From: Daldinia sp. FL1419
Taxonomy: Eukaryota > Ascomycota > Sordariomycetes > Xylariales > Hypoxylaceae
DNA length: 64,000 nt
Direction: 5' to 3'
NCBI GenBank assembly: GCA_025201765.1
Contig: MU623385.1
Coordinates: 1 to 64,000 of the forward strand
The position numbers and the translations under genes are program-made. Positions 12,993 to 24,386 of this stretch are shown in pieces (position 1 is the first letter of the stretch; each line of letters begins with the position of its first letter). The notes beneath the pieces are model-generated. The model made no database searches. It saw only the letters and a list, made by a program, of their open reading frames with translations, and had not been told where the DNA came from.

Positions 12993-13159
12993 ACGGGCTA
13001 GAGCCCTGACAGCCCTATAATTACAGGCCCTAAAACTCCAAGGGGATTATCCAACCAAGATTATAGATGCTAACCCCAACTACTAATATATTTTCCTATT
13101 TATACCAGGAGATGCTTATTGAGACCATGTGCCCCTAGAGTCCTCGTTACTTCCATCTT

Positions 13160-14954
13160 CTAATCCGTATTTGTATCAACCTTATCTCCTATTTCTACCT
13201 CTCTCTCTACAAAGGTCAATAAGAAGCCCAGGCCCCCGAACGCAACACCAACATGCCGGACAGTTCGTAGTGACTAATAAATAAATCCATGGCGTTAGTG
13301 CGAGGTAGTGGAGCCATTGTATTGTGTTTAGGGTACTTGCCTAGGAAAAAAACGCTGACGACTTGCTGTCGCAAGACTGGGTCCCCAATGGTATTCAAGA
13401 AAGCTTCCGTGATGTATTCATATGCGCGACCACCTGTAAAGTATTCGAGTAATTGCGGGTCGTCTATGGTTTTCTCTGCGTGTAAGCGGCACTCGTTATT
13501 AAAAACAGCGCTTGGAATCACAACTCCCCAGACGGAACCGAACCCTCTCCCGAAGGCCCAGACACCTATTGTCAATGCCATAATTAGCCTCGTGAAGAGG
13601 TGCTTGCATGGCCGGAAGCAGGATCCCCGCGAGAAGTCCCGAACCAGCCGCTAGCAATAGTTGAAGACGTGCCCATACCGCTTTGGAAGACTTTTCATCC
13701 AACATACTGAGCAGACTATACGAAATGGTTATTATAGCCCAGCCAGCTAGATGCAGAGGCTTATAGAGACCCCACTCCGAAAGAACCCATCCACCGGACA
13801 TAGCAAATGGTATAATACCAGCGAATACAGGTAGATTATTTATTCCTACATTCACGAAGAGTCAGTTGTACCTATTTCATACTTGGTACATCTAGCGAGG
13901 CTTACCTGAGTTGAATGGTGACAAGCTCTTTACAGCCTGAAGGTAGATAGGTAGAAAATAGAAAGCCCAATATGTGCAAAGTGAATGAATCAAGGTAAGT
14001 GAAAACGCGGCAGACGAAGTTCTATTAGAAAGAACTTGAAGAGGGAATGACGGCTTCTTGCAGATAGTCCACTCATAAGACAGGAAGAGTCCGAAGCCAA
14101 CAAACCCGAGTACAAGAGGTACGACTATGTGGTATGTATTCCAGTTATATACCGTACTGCCCCAAGTCAAAGCAATAAGCACGGCAACTATAGCTCCCAC
14201 GAATATCAAATTTCCTGTCACATCGACGAGGAGAAGCTTCTGTTTCCAAGATTAGTCTTGGCGAGACTTGACACGACACAGAGGAATAAGGATAAAAGAG
14301 GCTATATAATTATGAGCATTGGGATTCGATCTCGTTACAATTTATTATGTGGAAAAGGAAAGCATGATACTCACCTCCATCTATGGGGAGATTTATGTAG
14401 AAAACCCATCTCCATGTAGATTTATTGGCAATCAAGCCACCGATGAATGGCCTGGCAGCAGCACCAACAGTAGCAGCTACCATGGTCACAGCTATAAACA
14501 AGCCTCGCTCTCGTAAAGGTACTAGGTCGGTGATGATGGTCTCGGCAAGAAGTCGAATCCCCCCGCCCCCTATGCCTTGTCTATATGGAAATTAGCAGTC
14601 TCCTTGAAGAGAGACAAGTAGGGAGCTTACATAGTACGGCCGACGATTAAAATACCCATAGAGGACGAACCTCCGTATAAGCCGCTCCCAAGGATGAATA
14701 AAGCTACGCCGCTTATGAACGGCTACCTGCTACCGAAAATGTCGCTGATTTGAGCGCACAGGGGTAAGGTAGCAATGAAGGATAAGAAAAAGGCGCTTGG
14801 CACCCTCCTCAAGCATGACACCAGTATCTTCGCATTCATTATTGGTATTGTCTACAGGAGATGATGTATCTTCCATGTCGTTCCGCTCGGGTTTACTCGC
14901 ATGGAGGTTGTCGATAGTGGGACTGTTAGAGGGTTTGTCTAAAGGGGATGACAT
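13160..14954 (-). pseudogene. Broken DHA2-type MFS drug exporter
   Basis: Minus-strand fragments align in order with a 14-helix fungal MFS exporter. They are a polar N-terminus, a helix-2 remnant ending in AQISDIFG, then RTM/QGIGGGGI (motif C region), RPFIGGLIA, TWRWVFYINLP, a mid-protein VLIALTWGS segment and the C-terminal RGFG.VWGV and DPQLLEYFTGG segments. Lesions seen directly: loss of helix 1 with a frame change after the acidic EEGAK segment (about 14800-14820), an in-frame TAG at 14723-14725 right after the SDIFG loop, a frameshift near 13575-13590 between LPAMQAP and the next helix, and another near 13320-13340 before the last helix. Ordinary GT/AG introns remain at about 14583-14630 and 14220-14371. 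Proton-driven efflux would have been the ancestral role. Several independent breaks make a working gene very unlikely. Confidence 0.85.
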
Positions 14955-16161
14955 CGTAAAATGGAATTAACCATATAGAAAAACACCGGAGTAAATCAAA
15001 TCTAGAAAATTAAGAATTGGCATGGAAATACCTACAAGATATTTATGGACGATTTAAATTGAAATTTAATTCCGCAAACGCCATGGAATTCCTTGCTATT
15101 CGGCTGATCGATAATATTCGGTCATTTTCGGCCACTTTCACCTCTCTGTCTATGAGCAACAACCACCCCGTCAAGGCTTAGTGATCGATTATCGCGATTA
15201 CTTTATTTCCTGAATTAATCTCTGTATCTGATGCTCGATATATCTGGATTTATAAGCTTACTGTAGTTACTTCCGAGGCTGATATTACTTTCAACCATCA
15301 TTATGAATAGACGACCCTAACAATACCAATTTACGGTGTTAATAGGCACACCACACATGGATTTCATAAATACACTCTTTGAAGGTCTGAGTGAAGCATC
15401 TTTCCGTGTCGAGGTATGTTAAGATTCCTAGGTATTTTGCTTTTGTGTTCTAGATAATGAGACCCGTACTTTCCGTCCAAAATACCGGACGACGGCACCG
15501 GAAGACGTCGGAAACGGAGCCATAATTGCTTATAAATAGTTACGTACTAGGTTCCTGTTCCCGGGGTACTTAGTCGCTGACCTAACGTCGGCTCAAGGAG
15601 AAGTTACGGGAAGGGGAAGAGGTGGGTCTGACTAATATAACAAAGGAATAGACGGTCTCCTTCAACATTGTATATATGATTATAACAGATCCCAAAACAA
15701 GGCTTTTGAATACGCTTCGTACTTTAACAGAATAGTTTTGTTGTTTCCTGATAGATACCTCCTAAGTACCTCGTATTCATTTATGGTCTTTTACCCGATG
15801 CAACCTTAGAACGTACAGTGTTTCTACTAACCTTCAACTGTACGGGTAGTTACCTAATTGATCTAATCGTTCAGGGGGTTGAGATGAGAAAAGAGTCTTG
15901 CATTTATTAATTTCGAAGAGAAATCATTCTTCACGTTTACTACACCTAAACAATTAAAATCGATTATGCATAACTTCAAGGAATTCCGAGTATCACATGC
16001 TCTGAATTTAGCAACGTTGAACGTCGGCTTAGCTTGCGCACGGCGTGAAGTTGACTCTTGGGATCAGTTTCTGGGAGTTTGAGTAGGTATTTATAAGCAA
16101 ACTCCATGAGTCGTGTTCCTTTTTTACTTTCTATGCACTCACGTTCTGAGCATTGAGCTAC
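14955..16161. other. Divergent intergenic region
   Basis: About 1.2 kb between the divergently oriented MFS relic and the Zn2Cys6 regulator, an arrangement common in metabolite clusters where both share a control region. I see no convincing conserved site, repeat or RNA gene. Confidence 0.4.
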
Positions 16162-16992
16162 ATGGCCGGTTTGAACGTCAGAAAAAGTTCGGAGAGTAGA
16201 AATAAGCCAGCTTGCGATCGATGCAGAGGCCAGAAACTTTGCTGCATCTGGGACAGTGACCTATTAAAGTGCCATAGGTGCGCGAGAGCAGATACTATTT
16301 GCGTTGTCACACCGCGCCGAGCGAAGGGTCGACCACCCAGTGAAAAAACTGGATGGGAAGAAAATCAAGACATTGCAGGCGCTTCCGTACAATGCAACGA
16401 TACCACAGAGTCTATATGCGACCGCGGCCCGGTTCCATCAACTACGGGTCTTTTACCGGATGTTCTTGATTGGAGCTTTCCTCTCGCATCGTCTACGGGT
16501 GCGGGATCAAATGGTTTCGCACCCCCACCAACCGCTACTGCAACGCATAAACAGAGCAACGGAGGAGACGTCGACCATGTAAAGCAGTCGAGTGATGTTC
16601 AGGTTGCGATAATCCAGCACCCGCTACACGATGACTCGGTAACAAGCCAGACCCAGGTTGCACTCAGCGCACGAGTCGCTGATATACAATTAGGGCGACT
16701 TTTTGCTCTGACGGCTCAACTCAGGGGCGTAACGGAACGGGTGGTATCTCTTGCCGCGGAACAAATTCCCCGTCAAGTTCTTACAGACAATGCCATGGCT
16801 CTACTAGTCCTGAGTCGCTACAGTAGACTCGACTATGTGTACGCACGGGCGATGGATGTTCTTCGTGAAGTGCAGGGCAGCGATGAGAAGTTCGATAATT
16901 CATACCAACTAATATCTGTATTTTCCATCGATGGTTTTTCTTTGGGCGCCTGTCAAGAATTTCAAATTAGGTTCGTATTGCAACTTTGCTAA
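16162..16992 (+). CDS. AflR-like Zn2Cys6 transcription factor, shortened
   Basis: From the ATG at 16162 a single exon encodes 276 residues. The N-terminal Zn2Cys6 binuclear cluster is complete: CDRCRGQKLCC, then KCHRC and TIC, followed by a basic GRPPS linker. Regulators of this form control fungal polyketide and other metabolite clusters from the nucleus. The C-terminal half has helical segments resembling the AflR-type domain (RYSRLDYVYARA, FQIRFVLQLC). The frame stops at TAA 16990-16992, but the same frame reads on for about 24 sensible codons (RQRLNIIIEGLRG) to a second TAA near 17066. The stop may therefore be a nonsense change, and the protein is short for the family. Its neighbour is a dead DHA2 exporter, which fits a decaying cluster. 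Confidence 0.72.
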   Translation: MAGLNVRKSSESRNKPACDRCRGQKLCCIWDSDLLKCHRCARADTICVVTPRRAKGRPPSEKTGWEENQDIAGASVQCNDTTESICDRGPVPSTTGLLPDVLDWSFPLASSTGAGSNGFAPPPTATATHKQSNGGDVDHVKQSSDVQVAIIQHPLHDDSVTSQTQVALSARVADIQLGRLFALTAQLRGVTERVVSLAAEQIPRQVLTDNAMALLVLSRYSRLDYVYARAMDVLREVQGSDEKFDNSYQLISVFSIDGFSLGACQEFQIRFVLQLC

Positions 16993-17309
16993 AAAGTCCG
17001 CCAGAGACTCAATATAATTATCGAAGGATTGCGTGGGGACGTTGAATACCCCAACAAAGTCTTGATATAACATGGTTTGCATCGCTTTCTATTATCGCCA
17101 AGCACATAAAGATAGGGTGGTGGAATCAATCCAAAACAAATGCTAGACGACTGCCATGTCCTTCGAATAAATGTATACTTATTGGGTATTCCCGAGCTGC
17201 CACGAAGGTAGCATTTCATTGACCCGTCTAGGTAGAGAGCTCCCCTGATCTAAAGTAGCGCAAATCAATATACGATTGGAATAACCAAGACCCCAAAGTC
17301 TAGTCAAAC
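16993..17309. other. Short intergenic region with out-of-gene continuation
   Basis: About 320 bases. The first 75 continue the regulator's frame past its stop. The rest shows nothing I can support. Confidence 0.4.
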
Positions 17310-18460
17310 TTAGCCAGAAATTATGTGTGCAAATGGAAAAGGTATGTCGTCAGGCCCTTCTCTGATCCAGTACCCAGATTCAAATCCCTCCTCATTTCTG
17401 GGCTCTTGCAATGGTTCAAGTGGCCGCCAAACACGATCGGACACCTGACCAGGCCCAGGCTCGAACTTGTTTCCCTGTCTAATACCGTAATCCCTCTGGA
17501 GCCAGAATATACTAACGGGCACCGCGATATTGCATTCCTGCAACTGCGGCCCAAGCTTCCTTACCATTTCGTCCATTAGTTCTAGAACACTGGCTTCCAA
17601 TTCCCCTACACAATCGTCAGGATTGATGGCTGGTGGCTTCCAAGCACCACCGAGGCAGACGTAAAGTTTCCTTAACCCAGAAAATGCATTTGGAACCGCA
17701 CGTACTAGAGCGGTGAGATTATCCCAACCCGACGATGTGTTTATGCTCAGGTCGAGTTGCCACATCAACTCTACCGAAGTGATCATGTCCCGGTGTTCAG
17801 TTCGAATTAAACCTGGTAAGGCATGTAGCATATCACCATTAGAGATGTGGAAGGTGTTTGTAGAGTAGAGAATCGCAATGCCCTCCGTATATCTAATTGA
17901 AGATATGAAAGTGTAAGTTACCTGGCAAGGCTTGACGCAAACTCCGAACGAGTGCTGAATAGCGTTTGGAGAGGAAAGACTTACGCCTGTCTACAAGTCA
18001 GAAGCCAACCCATAACGCCTATAAAACATTTATACGGAAATTCCCCGCGCCATCCACGACAGGATCTGGCGGTACCGCCAAGACAAATGTCAGTATATGG
18101 TTCCGAAACACTACCCGTCCCACGTACGCAGGATTCGGTGTCCCGATGACACACGCAGCTGAACCACCTCCAAGCCTTAGGGCGAGTGGCGTCTCGCTTT
18201 GGGCGGCGGGATTGTCCGAGCTCGATACCACAATGATTACGCTGTTTCTGCGCCTCCTCGTCAGATAGATAAACCATAGGGTGGTCGAAACGAAGATCTA
18301 GATGCACGATACGATCCCCAAAAGCCTCTATAAGAATCATCCGGCGAACCTCTGCTGGTATGCGCTGGAAAAACGAACTGGCAGCCGTGGACGCCATAAC
18401 ATTCTCAGACGGAGAAGACGGAGCCAGCATAAAAGTCTGCTTACTTGGAAGCACAGGCAT
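17310..18460 (-). CDS. Fungal F-box/DUF7730-like protein
   Basis: Two minus-strand exons, 18460-17985 and 17892-17310, give 352 residues. The intron (92 bases, GTAAGT start, TTAG end) joins LLTCRQA to YTEGIAILYSTNTF, which recreates the hallmark of this fungal superfamily. An F-box/2EXR-like start (FFQRIPAEVRRMILIEAFG, residues about 31-49) precedes a charged spacer, then the tail region with GLRKLYVCLGG and LELMDEMVRKLG. Genes of this type are numerous in Pezizomycotina and mostly uncharacterised, and some act as substrate adaptors of SCF ubiquitin ligases. The first ATG was chosen; another in-frame Met lies about 20 codons downstream. No lesion is seen. Confidence 0.75.
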
Positions 18461-19938
18461 TATATTCGGGTCTCCTAGTGAGTTTTTTTGCTTTTTCCTG
18501 CAATGTGGAGTTCCATTCCTCCGTCGGAACTACCCGCCGACTTTGTTGACAACCATTGTTGTTCTTGTATGGGGGTTTCTGTGTTACCTTGAGAATCGAG
18601 ATTCAAAATTTTGAAATAGCGCGGCAATATGTCATCTTCCTTTTATTGCATAGCGACGTTAAATACCCCATGGCTTTATATTAATATAAACCGTAGTAGG
18701 CTCTAGATACGAGGTAGTTATAAGTTGCTATTATGTAAATCGGAGGCCCCCCTTAAGGCATTCCCGCCTGCTTTGGATCTTCGAGCCTGGATGGATTATA
18801 TAATCTAGGTAGAATTGGGCAATCGAGAATTGCTTAGCAATAAGTTACATAACAACCAAGCGGCAGAATATAATGCTATATTGTCTGTCTATAAATAAGT
18901 CACAAAGAGGCCACAGATAAGTTAACTACCTTACATATAAGTTAAAGAGCTTTTCCTCTGGTAAACCGAAACAGGGCAATGATATAACGAAGGTAGGGAT
19001 TCAACTGTTCCAACTGGTCTACGAAAAACACGCTCCTCCGGAAGAGTAGAAGGGAATGCGTTACACAGATAAACAGGTATAAAACCTAACAGAGTAGGTA
19101 GACAATCCGAAAGGGAACAACATTCATATTTACCTAAGTAACTAACCGGTTAAGTATCTCTAACTACGTATATGATTGACAAGTTTTTTTAATGTCAATA
19201 TTGCATCGCCCTTAATAGGCATTAAAGCATTGAGATCTTTTTATGTCAGTAACGCCCAAGCTTCAGCTGAATCTACGGCGGACAACATTTTCGGCCGGCT
19301 CGAAGATATTTTTAATCTGGGTTAATAGTTACCTCAACCAAAATAGTGTAGCATTGAATCCCAACTGTTTTAGCCAATCAAAATCGATTGTCTTGTGTTT
19401 TGAATGGATCTCAAACACCATGAAGCTATTTATACCCTTGCAAAAGACCCTTTTTAATGAAAATTCGAACGTTAAGCCCCAAAATATTAACTTAGCCCTT
19501 CAATGGTTTGCCAAGGCTATTAAGCCGCACTGATGTATCCGATAACCCGAAACCCCTATTAGAGGCTTTTCAGATCTTCATCGACGCTTAACTAGTGTAT
19601 CACATGTTGATCATACAAACCCGTTCCAGGGTCTCGGCAGTCATTACAAGACCTGTGTTCGGCGGGTGACGAATTCAAGAAGGACCGTCAAAATTACTAT
19701 GTAGCAGTAGCATCGGTCCAATTTTTAACCCGTTCTGGTTTCATGCAATCTTTACTATTCGCTTCCCCTATGTTCTTGGTAGTAACGCTGATGACAGATA
19801 AAGATCCTGTCTGAGGACGATTATTTACCCGAAGACATAATTGAAGCTCGCATTCAGAACGATCGGATCTTAGCTATTCTCAACCTATCCACCAGCAACC
19901 TTCTTATAGCAATCAAATATCAACCAGGAGATCCAAAC
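18461..19938. other. Intergenic, with unrecognised 96-codon frame
   Basis: About 1.5 kb without a supported gene. An ATG-initiated frame at 19243-19533 (96 residues, helix-rich, ending ALQWFAKAIKPH) and short sensible-looking stretches in other frames just upstream (19210-19325) could be a decayed coding region. I cannot match any family and saw no splice sites that join them. Confidence 0.35.
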
Positions 19939-20928
19939 TTAGAATTCCTTGAGCCTCAAGTCCAATTTTAACAGCTTTTTGGCGTTTCCAAACGCAAACA
20001 TGTCCAGTTCTTCCTTCGAGAGTGAACTCTCCTCCGCCAGCTTCCGGAGATAGCTTAACCCCTCGGCACTCTTAGAAAATGGAGTATCGATACTATACAT
20101 AACCCGCTCCTTCTTTGTGATCTCGAATACCATCTCCAAGGTCCTTACGCTAAATATACCACTCGAAGTTACCCATATGTTCCTATCCCAGACGTCACGG
20201 AATGGTTCTAGCCCGCTGTTTCCAAAGAAACCAACCGAATCCACCCTGTCGATCATGATAGGGAGCAACTCACCCATATGCCCGATTATGATCTTCAATC
20301 GTGGGAAGCGGGCGAACAGACCCGCAGAGTAAAGTTTGAGAATGTGTAGACCGACGTCCTGGTGCCAACCCCACGCGCCCGCCGCCAATCCTTGCGCCAT
20401 GACGGAAGAGTAATTGCCACTATACAGCCCTTTTTGCACGAACTCCGGAGGAGGTGCTGGGTGGATATAGATCGGTACATCAAGACGCTCAGCTGCCTCA
20501 AAAACAGGCCAGTATATTTCATTGTCGTAGTGAGTCATGTCTCCCAGGTGGTTATCGATCATGGCACCGAGAAATCCCAGTTCCTTCACTGTTCGTTCGA
20601 GCTCCTCGGCGGCAATTCGAGGATGCGCCATCGGAAGGGCAGCAAAGCCCCCGAAGCGAGTAGGGTTCTCCTTGATGGCCCAGGCCATCTCGTCGTTCGC
20701 TTTACGAGTACCCTGCGGGTTGTGATTGCTTAGGCCTGGGAGGTGAGAGAGGACCTGGTATGATACATGGCCCTCGTCCATATCCGCCAGGCGACCGGTT
20801 GAATGGTCCTCGAGAGCCTCTTTCTGCTGTGGGAATACCTTCCACGTGTCATCGTAGAATGCTCCTTCGGAACCGAGAGACGGAAACACGGCATGCTCTT
20901 CAAGAGTAATTGAGAACGACAGGGCCAT
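19939..20928 (-). CDS. Amidohydrolase of the 2,3-dihydroxybenzoate / gamma-resorcylate decarboxylase family
   Basis: A single exon of 329 residues, the usual length for this ACMSD-like family. The metal-binding pattern is present: TLEEH near the N-terminus (Glu10/His12 region), YIHPAPP (His about 155), IIIGHMGE (His about 218) and SIDTPF (Asp about 286). These residues hold a divalent metal in a TIM barrel that performs non-oxidative decarboxylation of hydroxybenzoates in the cytosol. The exact substrate cannot be told from the sequence; decarboxylases of related phenolic acids share all these motifs. The start at MALSFSITLEEH places the first strand correctly. It is isolated, with no neighbouring oxygenase or transporter for an aromatic pathway. 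Confidence 0.88.
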   Translation of the reverse strand: MALSFSITLEEHAVFPSLGSEGAFYDDTWKVFPQQKEALEDHSTGRLADMDEGHVSYQVLSHLPGLSNHNPQGTRKANDEMAWAIKENPTRFGGFAALPMAHPRIAAEELERTVKELGFLGAMIDNHLGDMTHYDNEIYWPVFEAAERLDVPIYIHPAPPPEFVQKGLYSGNYSSVMAQGLAAGAWGWHQDVGLHILKLYSAGLFARFPRLKIIIGHMGELLPIMIDRVDSVGFFGNSGLEPFRDVWDRNIWVTSSGIFSVRTLEMVFEITKKERVMYSIDTPFSKSAEGLSYLRKLAEESSLSKEELDMFAFGNAKKLLKLDLRLKEF

Positions 20929-23900
20929 TGTGAGATTTCTTCAATGGCACGACTATCTTACGAGAGATTCTGAGAGTTGTGCTTAGGTAGGTACCATTGA
21001 AAATAGGGCAACGGCATGAGGAAATCGGAAAATATATATCTAAAACTTCGCGCTGTTCACGGCATTTATAGCTTCCGAAGGCAGTACTCGTCTTTCCAGC
21101 CGTCTCTTCAGATCTCCAATTTAGCTAACTCGCCTATTGGAGATTACGGGACGGAGATACGACAAGGTCCGTGGCACGAGGGGCGATCGAATAGTCTACG
21201 CCTACGCTTACATTGTGAAACAGGCCATCACGGATCGTACGCCCATGATGAACAGACCGTGATTGGTCCCCGTTACCTAGCTGAAGTCTGAAGTTGTGGA
21301 AAACTTTATCGCCGAATCCCTTACCCCAATCCCGATTGTGTATACCTATATTGATGTGAAATAACGACGATTCCTAATCGTAAGGTTAGATTCATGATTC
21401 TAACGTCACCAATTCTAATCCACACAGGGGGGCGGTAGGTTTATTCGACCGAGATTGATAATACATTATCTGTCTATACTCTTAGTACCTAAGTAGGAGG
21501 GTATGACTGGTTTGGGAATCTGCATTGAAACACAGACCTCCGCTGTCAGTTAGCCAAGACCGAATATCCAATGAAACTGATTCTTACTGCATAAAGTGGC
21601 GCTTTTTGTAGTCTATCATAGTGTAAGTTATAGGTATCTCCAGAATCCAGCTTCCACACAATAAAGCATGTAAAGGTCATGTACCTAAACCGGCGATCCC
21701 CGAGGGAATGCTACGTTAATGCCTTTTTACCAATATCGCTAGTCAATCTAGTCACCAAGAACTGAGTAGCGTAAACATCCTTCGGAGATTGAACCGACAG
21801 GTGAAGTTTTAGTAATAGATAGTCACTCCCAAAAAAATGAATCCTAGTCTGAAGTATACATTGGGTATGCGTGAGCCCCCCTATTAATACATAGTACGCC
21901 ACTTAACTTGGGTATTCTCGACGATGAGCGGGATACACTATAATGATAAAGGAGTATTAAATGTAATGATTGATGAGATCGATAGGCACGCGGTGTACCG
22001 ATTAAGTCATCTGTCTCGAGTAAGTACCTCTACGTAATATGAAAATCCGAATGTCATAGCCGAGTATTATAGGGCCTATTAAAGAGATAAAACCAAGTGA
22101 AGAAACCAGCGGTTAATTCTCCTATGTCTGTAATATCATTACTATCTCCATAGAAATACCTATGATATTCTATAACATAGGTAATATATTGGCGAGAAAC
22201 TGTACTTTGTGGAGTGTAAAAGCTTCGTGGATGCTTACCTCTTTTGCGGCTGAAAAAATAGGTATGATGTCTCATATCTGTCTTACATTATTAATTGTAT
22301 TGGATAGCTCATATACCTTGTGTACCTACCTAGATACCTACTTACTTACCTACCTACCTACCTACCTACCTACACTATCCAATAGTTATCATCTATTGTA
22401 TGTCTAAACCAGAGCGTTTCGATTAGAACGCTCGAGGGAACTAGTGTCTAAATGGATGGAATTAAGATGGGATGGGTAAAATAGCTCTTCGTGAAACGCT
22501 TTGTTTTCTGATTCCCGCGTTGACCCTAAATAAAAGATGACTGCCAGGGCGCGCGTCCAAGTCTTTCGTAGGTCCTGGGTTTAGCAGACGTGGCATTTTC
22601 TTGCAACTCCTTTTCTTTTTTGCATTTTACTCTTATCGTTAGTTATTGATCGACCTTGTATTTCATTTCTCTTGGGTTTTCAGGGGTAGTGATCTTTTAT
22701 ATCCGCCTATGTCATTATGTGCCCTTTTCCCCCTTTCCATCATGGGATCATGATGAGACCACGCTTCTCCATATCTCCATAAATATGAGTTTTAGTAGTT
22801 TAGCAACACAGCTATGGTTATAATGAGACTATAATCTCTATATTGTAAAGTGGTAGATAATAAACTAACCTGATATAATTATTCAACCCTCCGTTGGCAG
22901 TCCTTCTTTTCAGGGTAAGGCTATTATCATCGGCCGTTTTAGGCCTTGTATAATCTCCATGAAAACACAAGTGCAACATAATCATGGCTTTCGTAAGTTC
23001 ATTAGAGGTATCAAAGATGTGGTTGCCCGTGCGAGATACGACAATAAGGAACTACATCGAGCAGGGTCTTCGAAAATGACAAGACCATACCTCAAAACAC
23101 GAACTCGGTATAAATAATCAAACAGGTGAGGTTAAGTTGGAATATTATTCAAGGCATTTGGTGCCTTGCATGCTTTTCATACGCTTACATGACCGGGGAA
23201 GCATACACATGCCGGCGGCCTTGTATACAGCAAAACTAAGGGTGTAGAATGGTGACACTTGACGCGCGTATCGACCCAGACAGTGATCTAGCATGAGACA
23301 TTTTTCGAATATGCCTTAGAGGATCGCAAGTCCACGGATATACGAATCAAATTATTGACCATAATTTAATTAAAATTCCGGGTTTTGCTTGCATATACCG
23401 ATGAGGCTGAGACGACTGTCCCAACCGTACGAGATTTATTAAATGTGTACTTTCCGAGATAAAGCCGGGTTGGATGCACTTTGTAATGTAGGTAGGTAAG
23501 TATAAGTATACTTTTGTTGAAATAGATTTAAATAACGGGAATAATAGTGATGGTTTTGGTGTATTATTAGATAAATAATATTGTAGGTGTTAAAATTGAT
23601 AGAATGTTGATGAAAAGGCAGGCCTTTAGGTAATACCTATTAACCTTAGGCTGTTAGGTCGTACATGAGGTACCTAAGTACACTCATGACTACCTAAAAT
23701 AAAGTTGTAACCTAGGGTGCAAGCGCAAGTGCAAGAGGAAGTAAAGCACGAGCCACGTGCCACGTGGGGGGTTAAATAGAAACTACCTACCCAGCTACCT
23801 TTACCTAACAGATGGAAAGTGGGAAAGTGGGAAAGTGAGGGACAAAAAAAAGCACAAAACCGCCAAGAAATTCGTATGACGGCTTTTTTCGTTTTCTTCG

Positions 23901-24386
23901 GCCGTGAAAAATTGAAACCCGGTCATTTTTTGAAAATACATCACGCGAGCCTATCATTTACAACATTCCTGGGCTGCGCCGACCGAACGCTTCCTTATCA
24001 TCACTGCCACACTCTCGTCCTTTCCGTACTTTTCGTCTCTCTCCCTTTCTGTTTTTACATAGTTTATCATCGTTTTAAACTGTGCGAACTGTACGAACTG
24101 CACGAACTGCACGGCGATCGTTGTTCCATGTGTGCGGCATCTGCCCAAGTCCGGTTTGCAAGGCCAGAGCCACAATCCGAATCGAAGCAACGAGAACCAC
24201 AATGTGATGCAGCACTCTGTCAACCTACTCACTTCTTACATTGCCAACCCTTCCTTTACAACCACCCGTGAGTCTAGAAGGGATAAACAACTCCACTCTT
24301 GCTTTTGGCCTTTGCGGTTTTATGATTTGCGACGAATCTTTACTGGTGCTGTCTTCTCCCCACCTCTTCCCGTCTTTCCCTATAAT
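20929..24386. other. Long intergenic region
   Basis: About 3.5 kb between the amidohydrolase and DGK1. I find only short frames without coding character, a TACC tandem at 22323-22374 and AT-leaning DNA around 22000-23600. Frames just upstream of DGK1 (23819-24271) look like leader sequence, rich in pyrimidine tracts. No tRNA or transposon remnant is evident. Confidence 0.45.
22323..22374. repeat. (TACC)n microsatellite
   Basis: A near-perfect 4-base tandem (TACC/CTAC, with one TAGATACC and one CTTACTTACC interruption). It belongs to the same ACCTAGGTA word family seen in other gaps. Confidence 0.85.
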
